From assembly GCF_009189165.1 (NCBI RefSeq), contig NZ_CP045118.1:1240001-1304000 (forward strand): a stretch of 64,000 nucleotides of DNA, written 5' to 3'. Of this stretch, positions 57,512-64,000 are shown one piece after another. The position numbers and the translations under genes are program-made. How positions within the stretch are numbered: the stretch's first letter is position 1; each line of letters starts with the position of its first letter. Origin of the DNA: Pseudomonas sp. SCB32 (lineage in GTDB: Bacteria; Pseudomonadota; Gammaproteobacteria; Pseudomonadales; Pseudomonadaceae). Under the pieces are notes generated by a model, which made no database searches, was not told where the DNA came from, and saw only the letters and a list, made by a program, of their open reading frames with translations.

Positions 57512-58740
57512 TATCCCAGGGCCCCCATGCACCCGGCGTAGAGGCCGACTCCGGCGGCCAGCAGAAAGACCACGGCAGTGCAGCCGGCGTACCAGCCCTT
57601 GAGGCGGTGCGGCTCCGGCAGCTCCCGGCGGGCCAGGAAGAACAGCAGGCCCAGCACCACCGGCAGCATCAGCGCATTGATGACACCGGTGGCGATGGAC
57701 AGGCGCAGAAGGTCGGTGCCCGAGGCCACCAGCAGGCCACCGGCCGCCAGCAGCAGACCGAAGCTTATGTAGAACCAGGGCGCCTCGGCGGGATGGCTGG
57801 CCAGCGAGTGGCGCTTGCCGGTGATCTCGCCGAACGCCCAGGCGGCCGACAGGCAGACCACCAGGGTGGCGACCAGCGCGCCGCCGCTGAGCGCCAGGGC
57901 AAACAGCATTGTCCCCGTATGTTCGCCGAGCACCCGGGTGAAGGCCTCGGCGATCTGCGGGATGCTGTCCAGTGCCACCCCTTCCTGTCCTGAGAAGGCA
58001 GCGGCGGCCGCGATCACGATGGCGGCGGTGACGACCTGGCAGAGTATCGCGCCGCCCAGCGTATCCAGACGGGCAGCCTTGAGTTGCTCCGGGCCGAGCT
58101 GCTTGTTCACCAGGGCGGACTGCTGGTAGAAAACCGTCCAGGGCATGATGCTGGTTCCCAGGTTGGCGGCCAGCAGATAGAGGTATTCCGGGTCCTTCAG
58201 GGGCATGTGCAGCACCTGCGTGGCCACCTGCCGGATGTCCGGGCGGGCATGCCAGGCCACCGCGAGGAAGGCCAGCTCGAACAGGCCCAGGAACATGGCC
58301 ACTCGCTCCACCGAGCGGTAGCTGCCGGTGCGGACCATGAGGAAGATCCCCGCGCAGATCACCAGCATCACCTCGCCCGTGGGGAGGCCGAACAGCTGCC
58401 CGACGGCGGCCAGGCCACTCATCTGCGTCACCAGTGCCCCGAAGCAGCTGATGGCCAGGGTGACCATTGCCAGCATCGCCGGCGCGCGCCCGAAACGGCT
58501 GAGCACCAGTTCGCCATAGCCCTTGCCGGTGCACAGCGCCAGGCGCACGCAGAGCTCCTGGACCACGAACAGCAGCGGCACGATCAGCACCTGCAGCAGA
58601 AGCAGCCGATAGCCCCAGCGGGCACCACTCTGCGCGGCGGTGATGACGCTGCCGGCGTCGGTGTCGGCCAGCATCACCACCAGGCCGGGGCCGAACAGCG
58701 AGAGTGTCTGCCGGGCCCTCAACAGTCGCGACGTACTCAC
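57511..58740 (-). CDS. Nramp-family metal transporter with atypical TM1 motif
   Basis: 409 residues, about 11 helices. In TM1 the usual DPGN reads DAGS within LADTDAGSVITAAQSG; in TM6 the usual MPHN reads MPWT (GTSIMPWTVFYQQSALV). The metal-ligating Asp and Met are kept, but Asn becomes Ser and His becomes Trp, so selectivity may differ from Mn/Fe. GTG start at 58740 overlaps the upstream stop (GTGA). Second-last gene of the operon. Confidence 0.88.
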   Translation of the reverse strand: MSTSRLLRARQTLSLFGPGLVVMLADTDAGSVITAAQSGARWGYRLLLLQVLIVPLLFVVQELCVRLALCTGKGYGELVLSRFGRAPAMLAMVTLAISCFGALVTQMSGLAAVGQLFGLPTGEVMLVICAGIFLMVRTGSYRSVERVAMFLGLFELAFLAVAWHARPDIRQVATQVLHMPLKDPEYLYLLAANLGTSIMPWTVFYQQSALVNKQLGPEQLKAARLDTLGGAILCQVVTAAIVIAAAAAFSGQEGVALDSIPQIAEAFTRVLGEHTGTMLFALALSGGALVATLVVCLSAAWAFGEITGKRHSLASHPAEAPWFYISFGLLLAAGGLLVASGTDLLRLSIATGVINALMLPVVLGLLFFLARRELPEPHRLKGWYAGCTAVVFLLAAGVGLYAGCMGALG

Positions 58741-59624
58741 GGTGCCGTCTTGCCCGGTGGGCCGTCCTTCAGCGCCCGCAACATCGCCGAGTCAGGCGAC
58801 AACAGCAGCGTCGGCGCGGCGCCGGCCAGGGTTTGTCCGTAGGTTTGCAGGGAGCGGTAGTAGGTGTAGAAGGTCGGGTCCTTGGCGTAGGCCTGGGCCA
58901 GGATGCTGTTCGCCTGGGCATCGGCCTCGCCGCGGATGATCGCGCTCTGGCTCTGCGCCTGGGAAAGGATCACCGTGCGCTCGCTGTCGGCCGACGCCTG
59001 GATCTGTTGCGCCCATTCCTCGCCCTGGGCCCGCAGTTGCTTCGCTTCCTGCTGGCGTGCCGACTTCATCCGCGCGTAGATCGCCTGGCCGGTCTCGATC
59101 GGCAGGTCACCCCGGTGCAGCCGTACTTCCTCCACCCGGATGCCCAGGGGCAATGCACGTTGCGCGACTTCCTCGCGCACTTGCTGCAAGGCTTCGCCGC
59201 GTTTGTCCGAAAGCAGGTCCTGGATTTTCACCCGGCCCAGTTCACGTCGCAGCGAGGTGCTGACCAGTTGCGCCAGTTGCACGCGGGCCTGTTCCTCGCT
59301 GCGTACGGACTGGTAGAAACGCAACGGATCGTCGATGCGATAGCGCGTGTAGGTTTCCACCTCCAGGCGCTTTTCATCGCCCAGGATGACCTCCTCGGGC
59401 GCCGAGGCGAGCATCTGCAGGCGCACGTCGTAGTACTGGAGGCTGTCGATGAAGGGCGCCTTGAATTTCAGGCCGGGGGACTGGTCGATCTCCGCCAGTG
59501 GCTTGCCCATGCGGATCACCAGGGCCTTCTGCCCTTCGGACAGCGTGTAGCACATCGTGCTGCTCAGCCAGAGCGCCGCCAGCGCGCAGCCCGCGACGAT
59601 CGCCAAGGTGCGCTGGCGCATCAT
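58737..59624 (-). CDS. HflC-like SPFH/band-7 protein (paralogue)
   Basis: 295 residues: a signal anchor (7-25), SPFH domain (VIRMGKPLAEIDQSPGLKFKAPFIDSL onward) and coiled-coil Ala/Gln-rich C-terminus (IIRGEADAQANSILAQAY) followed by the HflC-like FYTYYRSLQTY. Likely a paralogue, since canonical hflKC lies by miaA-hfq in Pseudomonas. ATGA overlap with the HflK-like gene. Confidence 0.9.
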   Translation of the reverse strand: MMRQRTLAIVAGCALAALWLSSTMCYTLSEGQKALVIRMGKPLAEIDQSPGLKFKAPFIDSLQYYDVRLQMLASAPEEVILGDEKRLEVETYTRYRIDDPLRFYQSVRSEEQARVQLAQLVSTSLRRELGRVKIQDLLSDKRGEALQQVREEVAQRALPLGIRVEEVRLHRGDLPIETGQAIYARMKSARQQEAKQLRAQGEEWAQQIQASADSERTVILSQAQSQSAIIRGEADAQANSILAQAYAKDPTFYTYYRSLQTYGQTLAGAAPTLLLSPDSAMLRALKDGPPGKTAP

Positions 59625-60649
59625 TTCACCTCCCGGGCGGGCCGGTCCTGGAGCGGCAGATAGGGCATCACCCCGCTGGCCGACTTGCCCGAGGTGTCGA
59701 TGATCACCTTGCCGGCGTTCTTCAGCAGCGCGTCGACGCTGTCCATGTACAGGCGCCAGGCCGTGACCTCGTGCGCCTGTGCGTAGCTCTGGTAGAGCGA
59801 GTCGAAGCGGCTTGCTTCGCCCTTCGCCAGGTCGACAGTCTGGGCACTATAGGCATTGGCTTCCTGCAGGAGCCGGTTCGCCTCGCCACGGGCCTTGGGG
59901 ATGATGTCGTTGGCGTAGGCCTGGGCTTCGTTGCGTGCGCGCTCCTGGTCGGCGCGGGCACGCTGCACATCGTTGAACGCGTCGATCACCGCCGAGGGCG
60001 GGTCGACCCGTTGCAGCTGCACCTGGGTGATGAGGATGCCGGCGTGTTCATCGTCCAGCCATTTCTGCAACAGCGCGCTGGTCTGCTCGGCGACCTGCTG
60101 CCGACCGCCGGACATCGCCGCCTGGATCGGCGTCCGGGCGATCACGTCGCGCAAGGCGCTTTCCGCCGCGACGCGCAGTGCCTGTTCGGGCGCCTTGACC
60201 TGGAACAGGAACTGCCCGGCGTCCTTGATCCGCCAGAAGACCGTGCACTCCGCTTCGACGATGTTCTCATCGCCGGTGAGCATCTGCTGGTCGCTGATGT
60301 TTGATTCGTAGCTGGGCTTGCTGTCGTACCAGTTGCTCAGTTGCAGGTGATTGATCTGGGTAACCCCGACCAGCAGCAACTGCTCCACCGGCCAGGGGAG
60401 CCGGTAATGCAGGCCGGGTTCGGTGGTTCGCGCCCACTGGCCCAGGCGCAGCACCACGCCTTCTTCGTCGGGCTGGACCTTGTAGATGCCGCTGCTGATC
60501 CACAGCACTGCGAGCAGGGCGACCAGCAGAAGCAGGCCCTTGCCGTTCAGGCCGTAGAGTTGGATTCGGTAGGCCAGCACATGACGCCAACCGCCCGAGT
60601 GTGGGCTGGCGCACTCGGGTGGGGGGAGATCGGTCGAAGGGGAGTGCAT
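59621..60649 (-). CDS. HflK-like SPFH/band-7 protein (paralogue)
   Basis: 342 residues. Short cytoplasmic N-terminus, membrane helix (about 38-54), SPFH domain (IYKVQPDEEGVVLRLGQW, GLHYRLPWPVEQ) and helical EARAQ-rich stretch (NEAQAYANDIIPKARGEANRLLQEA). It lacks the Gly-rich N-terminal region of standard HflK. HflKC pairs form large membrane cages that modulate FtsH. First gene of a coupled four-gene operon with the metal transporters. Confidence 0.9.
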   Translation of the reverse strand: MHSPSTDLPPPECASPHSGGWRHVLAYRIQLYGLNGKGLLLLVALLAVLWISSGIYKVQPDEEGVVLRLGQWARTTEPGLHYRLPWPVEQLLLVGVTQINHLQLSNWYDSKPSYESNISDQQMLTGDENIVEAECTVFWRIKDAGQFLFQVKAPEQALRVAAESALRDVIARTPIQAAMSGGRQQVAEQTSALLQKWLDDEHAGILITQVQLQRVDPPSAVIDAFNDVQRARADQERARNEAQAYANDIIPKARGEANRLLQEANAYSAQTVDLAKGEASRFDSLYQSYAQAHEVTAWRLYMDSVDALLKNAGKVIIDTSGKSASGVMPYLPLQDRPAREVK

Positions 60650-60815
60650 CGGAGCCTCGTAACGGACTGGAACCTCGGCGTGACCGTTGTAACAGAGTGT
60701 GTCCGTTTTAGGAGGGGCTTCCGGGGCGGGAAACCTTGGGCGAGGAGGCTCTTTTACAGCCTGTTCAGCCGGCGTTCAGCTCGGCGTGACGGCGCAGCGT
60801 TGCGCCGTCGTTCGC

Positions 60816-61418
60816 TCACACCGGCGGGAAGGCCTGGAAGGCTTCCAGCGACTCGGCATAAACCGTCCAGTCGTGCAGGGTGGGGTAGGTGTCCGCCGGC
60901 ATGTACTGGACATGCAGCAACTGGATGAAGGTCCAGGCCACCGCAATGCTCAGGCCGGCCTGATCGAGACGACCATTGCGAGGCAGCGGGTGCTTCTTGA
61001 GTTCGTGGTCCAGTGTGGCGCAGGCGGCATGCAACTGCTCCTCGACCCGTCCTTGCCACGGCATGTGCTGCTTGTCTTCCGGGCGCTGCTGCTCGTAGTA
61101 GCGTTGTACCGCCTTTTCCATCGCCGCCAGTGCCAGCCCCAGCAGGCGGGTGGCGCGCACCCGCGCGGCGGACTCGCGGGGCATCAGGCTGCGTCCGGCT
61201 TCATGTTCAATCAGATCGATGATCAGGGTGGAGTCCATCAGCGTCTGACCGTTATCGAGGATCAGCGTCGGCGCCTTGACCACCGGATTGATGCCGCGGA
61301 AGTCCTCGTAGGTGCTGAACACCGAGAGGGGGCGATGCTGGAATTCGACCTCCAGCATACGCAGGGTGATGGCGACGCGGCGAACGTAAGGCGAGTCGAG
61401 CATTCCGATCAGTTGCAT
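60816..61418 (-). CDS. Glutathione S-transferase family protein
   Basis: 200 residues. N-terminal thioredoxin-like fold starting QLIGMLDSPYVRRVAITL (Ser/Pro/Tyr in the glutathione site), NPVVKAPTLIL with cis-Pro and DSTLIIDLIE; all-helical C-terminus. Substrate unknown. Separated from the downstream operon by 166 bp with a perfect 8-bp hairpin at 60789-60808, so probably its own unit. Confidence 0.88.
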   Translation of the reverse strand: MQLIGMLDSPYVRRVAITLRMLEVEFQHRPLSVFSTYEDFRGINPVVKAPTLILDNGQTLMDSTLIIDLIEHEAGRSLMPRESAARVRATRLLGLALAAMEKAVQRYYEQQRPEDKQHMPWQGRVEEQLHAACATLDHELKKHPLPRNGRLDQAGLSIAVAWTFIQLLHVQYMPADTYPTLHDWTVYAESLEAFQAFPPV

Positions 61419-61662
61419 GGGCGCATCCTGTTAGTGGCGATTTCATGGCAGCTGGCGCGTGCTTCCGCGCACTGGAATTGAATCTAGCGGTTTTGTCCGC
61501 GCAGAAAAATCGAAGATCTTGGCAGGTTAGTTCAGGAGTGCTGGCCGCGTGACGTGCCACTGTATTGTTGGCCTGCGCAGCCAGGAGCTCTTCGTCTGGC
61601 AGCGGTGGCCGCGTATGAGGCGCTTCGGGGGAGGGAGGGGGCGCGGATGCCGATGACTGTGC

Positions 61663-61690
61663 GGGCTGGCGCCGCAGGGGGCGCCAGCCC
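61663..61690. terminator. Hairpin downstream of ppk2
   Basis: GGGCTGGCGCC / GGCGCCAGCCC, an 11-bp perfect stem with 6-nt loop, 6 bp past the ppk2 stop. No T tract on the minus strand; probably a 3'-end stabiliser or weak terminator. Confidence 0.55.
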
Positions 61691-61696
61691 GAGGGC

Positions 61697-62515
61697 TCAG
61701 AAGGTTTCGTCGATGAAGTGGAAGGGGTAGTCCGGGCTCTTGTACTTGCCGATCTTGCCGCGCTTGGGCAGCTTCACCGCCTCCTGGGGCACTTCCTTGT
61801 ACGGGACGTGCTTGAGGATGTGGTTGATGACGTTCAGGCGCACGCGCTTCTTGTCCTCCGAGCGCGCCACGAACCAGGGCGCCCAGGGCGAGTCGGTGGC
61901 GGCGAACATCAGGTCGCGGGCGCGGGTGTACTGGTCCCAGAGATTGAACGACTTCAGATCCATCGGCGACAGCTTCCACACCTTGCGACCGTCGGTGATG
62001 CGGTCTTCCAGGCGGCGAGCCTGCTCTTCGGGGCTGACTTCCAGCCAGAACTTCAGCAGGATGATCCCCGACTCAGTCATCATCCGCTCGAACAGCGGCG
62101 TGACGGAGAGGAACTTGTCGGCCTGTTCTTCCGTGCAGAAGCCCATCACGCGCTCGACACCGGCGCGGTTGTACCAGCTGCGGTCGAAGATCACCACTTC
62201 GCCGGCGGCCGGCAGATGCTTGATGTAACGCTGGACGTAGAGTTGCGACTTCTCGCGCTCGGTCGGCGCGGGCAGCGCTACCACGCGGAACACGCGCGGG
62301 CTGACGCGCTCGGTGATGGCCTTGATGGTGCCACCCTTGCCGGCGCCGTCGCGCCCTTCGAAGACGATGCAGACCTTCAGGCCCTTGTGGATCACCCACT
62401 CCTGCAGCTTGACCAGTTCGATGGTCAGCTTCTTCAGCTGCTCCTCGTACTCCTTGTTCTTCATTTTCCCGGCCTGTTCCGGGACCAGGTTACTCGCCTT
62501 GCTCTTCTTGCCCAT
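61697..62515 (-). CDS. ppk2: Polyphosphate kinase 2 (class I PPK2)
   Basis: 272 residues. Walker A GRDGAGKGGTIK, Walker B VVIFDRSWYNRAGVERVMGF and lid arginines (REKSQLYVQRYIKH) mark PPK2, which uses polyphosphate to phosphorylate nucleoside diphosphates. Start ATG 62515 (MGKKSKASN) is preferred because GGAG lies seven bases upstream; an ATG at 62527 adds four residues but has no ribosome site. Confidence 0.93.
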   Translation of the reverse strand: MGKKSKASNLVPEQAGKMKNKEYEEQLKKLTIELVKLQEWVIHKGLKVCIVFEGRDGAGKGGTIKAITERVSPRVFRVVALPAPTEREKSQLYVQRYIKHLPAAGEVVIFDRSWYNRAGVERVMGFCTEEQADKFLSVTPLFERMMTESGIILLKFWLEVSPEEQARRLEDRITDGRKVWKLSPMDLKSFNLWDQYTRARDLMFAATDSPWAPWFVARSEDKKRVRLNVINHILKHVPYKEVPQEAVKLPKRGKIGKYKSPDYPFHFIDETF

Positions 62516-62783
62516 TTTTTTCTCCATGGCTGGCCTGTGCGGCCGTGGAGAGGATCATAGTCCCTGGCCGCTGCGCTGGATGCTAATCGAGTGGGTTTCG
62601 AAAATGTAGGAGGGGGCCGGTAACGCTCGTGCTATTTGGAGAACGGTGATCAGCTATTTCGAGGTGACGGCGAAAATAGCGGGATCGAGCCGGGAAAAAG
62701 GCTGCCCCGGTGCTCAGTTTTTGGTGAAATGCGGAGCATTCCACGTGGTGCGCGCATGACGGCCGCCCGAACCAGGAGAGACG

Positions 62784-64000
62784 ATGAACGAGCAGCGACT
62801 GACCCCCGGCCTGATGGTGATCCACGGCAACCATCCGGAAGCGCTGCGCGACCTGCTGGTGCAGTGGATGAGCCTGCACCCGCTGGCGCCGCTGGAGAAC
62901 GAAGTCATCCTGGTGCAGAGCAACGGCATCGCCCAGTGGCTGAAGCTGGCGCTGGGGCGCGATGTGGAGGAGGGCGGTTGCGGTGTGACCGCCGCCCTCG
63001 ACGTGCAGCTGCCCGCGCAGTTCCTCTGGCGTGCCTACCGGGGCGCGCTGGGGCGCGATGAAATCCCCGAGGTCTCGGTGCTCGACAAGGGCCCGCTGAC
63101 CTGGCGCCTGATGCGCCTGCTGCCGACCTTGCTGGAGCTCGACGAGTTTTCCACCCTGCAGCGCTTCCTCGCCGACGACGCCGACCTGCGCAAGCGCCAC
63201 CAGCTGGCCGAGCGCCTGGCCGACCTGTTCGACCAGTACCAGGTCTACCGCGCCGACTGGCTGGAAGACTGGAGCCGTGGCGTCGACCAGCTGCGCCTGG
63301 CCAACGGCACGGTGCGCGAGCTGGATGCCGACAACCGCTGGCAGGCCGCGCTGTGGCGCGCGCTGCTCGACGACGTTGGCGCCGAAGGCCTGGCCACTAG
63401 CCGCGCCGGCGTGCACGGGCGCTTCATCGAGAAGCTCAAGGCCGCCGGGAGTCCGCTGCCGAACCTGCCGCGCCGGGTCGTGGTGTTCGGCATCTCCGCC
63501 ATGCCCGCGCAAACCGTCGAGGCGCTCGCGGTGCTGGCGCGCCACGCCCAGGTGCTGCTCTGCGTGCACAATCCCTGCCGCCATCACTGGGCCGACATCG
63601 TCGCCGACAAGGACCTGCTGCGCCACGAATACCGCCGGCAGCGCCGCCGCGCCGGCACTCCGGAGCTGCTCTCCGACGACCAGCAGCACCAGTACGCCCA
63701 GCCGCTGCTGGCCGCCTGGGGCAAGCAGGGGCGTGACTACATCAACCTGCTCGACCAGTACGACGACCCGGAAAGCTACCGTGCGCGCCTGGGCGCGGTG
63801 AGCAACGGACGCATCGACCTGTTCAGCGAAGTGCAGCCGACCAGCCTGCTCGGCCAGTTGCAGGATGACATTCTCGAACTGCGACCGATCAACGAAACCC
63901 GCGAACACTGGCCGGCGGTCGACCCGCAGGCCGACGACTCGGTGCGCTTCCACGTTGCCCACAGCGCGCAACGGGAAGTGGAAATCCTCCACGACCAGCT
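62784..64000 (+). CDS. recC: RecBCD subunit RecC (5' part, cut by window edge)
   Basis: The first 405 codons are present, in frame to the edge. LVQWMSLHPLAPLENEVILV and QSNGIAQWLKLALG match the RecC N-terminus (the nuclease-dead helicase-like chain that reads Chi), followed by LPAQFLWRAYR and RRVVVFGISAMPAQ. AGGAGAG precedes ATG 62784. recB and recD would be expected further right. Confidence 0.93.
   Translation, partial: MNEQRLTPGLMVIHGNHPEALRDLLVQWMSLHPLAPLENEVILVQSNGIAQWLKLALGRDVEEGGCGVTAALDVQLPAQFLWRAYRGALGRDEIPEVSVLDKGPLTWRLMRLLPTLLELDEFSTLQRFLADDADLRKRHQLAERLADLFDQYQVYRADWLEDWSRGVDQLRLANGTVRELDADNRWQAALWRALLDDVGAEGLATSRAGVHGRFIEKLKAAGSPLPNLPRRVVVFGISAMPAQTVEALAVLARHAQVLLCVHNPCRHHWADIVADKDLLRHEYRRQRRRAGTPELLSDDQQHQYAQPLLAAWGKQGRDYINLLDQYDDPESYRARLGAVSNGRIDLFSEVQPTSLLGQLQDDILELRPINETREHWPAVDPQADDSVRFHVAHSAQREVEILHDQ

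Noticed and set aside
62636..63061. 141-codon frame over the 5' end of recC
   Set aside because: The RecC frame from 62784 is clearly the coding one and has a good ribosome site.

Overview
The window is a gamma-proteobacterial chromosome segment of high GC content and is almost certainly from a Pseudomonas. The gene order secA ... yajQ ... groESL ... colRS ... chemoreceptors ... flp/rcp/tad ... pprAB ... recC closely follows, from memory, the P. aeruginosa PA4403 to PA4285 order. Differences such as a crcB/DUF190 pair between groEL and colR, an added hflKC-Nramp-TerC operon and a PPK2 gene suggest a related species rather than P. aeruginosa itself. I cannot name the species from sequence alone.

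Layout. 0.3-6.2 kb: secA, argJ, a glutathione S-transferase and a Nudix/thiamine-phosphate-synthase fusion. 6.2-6.5 kb: a cluster of REP/BIME-like palindromes. 6.5-11.1 kb (minus strand): a cobalamin adenosyltransferase, a membrane histidine kinase, panE and a response regulator with a degenerate GGDEF domain. 11.3-18.7 kb: yajQ, mscS, ampG, an alkyltransferase-like protein, a DUF481 outer-membrane protein, a second REP cluster, an SDR, a HugZ-like protein and fxsA. 18.7-21.8 kb: groESL behind a sigma-32 promoter, then a fluoride riboswitch ahead of crcB and a DUF190 gene. 22.1-28.7 kb: colRS, a methyltransferase, inaA, a small protein, pncB and a HerA/YjgR-type ATPase.

28.8-33 kb holds two chemoreceptors of the PctA/B/C type. 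Their signalling halves and 3' flanks are nearly identical at DNA level (seven differences in about 1.1 kb), while their ligand-binding domains differ. 33.1-48 kb is a complete Flp type IVb pilus locus: the flp pilin, rcpCA, tadZABCD, a DUF3613 gene, tadG, pprB, the prepilin peptidase fppA, tadF and pprA. The pieces act together. FppA trims Flp and the TadE-like proteins, TadA/B/C drive assembly at the inner membrane, RcpA forms the outer-membrane channel, and the PprA-PprB two-component system controls expression.

48-64 kb holds a Pit phosphate transporter, an enhancer-binding protein lacking a sensor domain, a PsiF-repeat protein, a coupled pair of tiny ORFs (44 and 32 codons), an RluA-family pseudouridine synthase, a structured noncoding stretch, a divergent Ni/Co efflux pair (CDF exporter and RcnR/DmeR-type repressor with a matching operator), a DUF2789 gene and an MFS transporter. 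It continues with a translationally coupled hflK-hflC-Nramp-TerC operon, a GST, a PPK2 and the 5' part of recC, which runs off the right edge.

The most interesting items are the SPFH/metal-transporter operon, the apparent gene conversion between the two chemoreceptors, the tandem dyads in front of tadF, the tiny coupled ORF pair, and an inverted copy of a 95-bp BIME-like element about 10 kb away. No tRNA, rRNA, CRISPR array, prophage or intact insertion sequence was seen.
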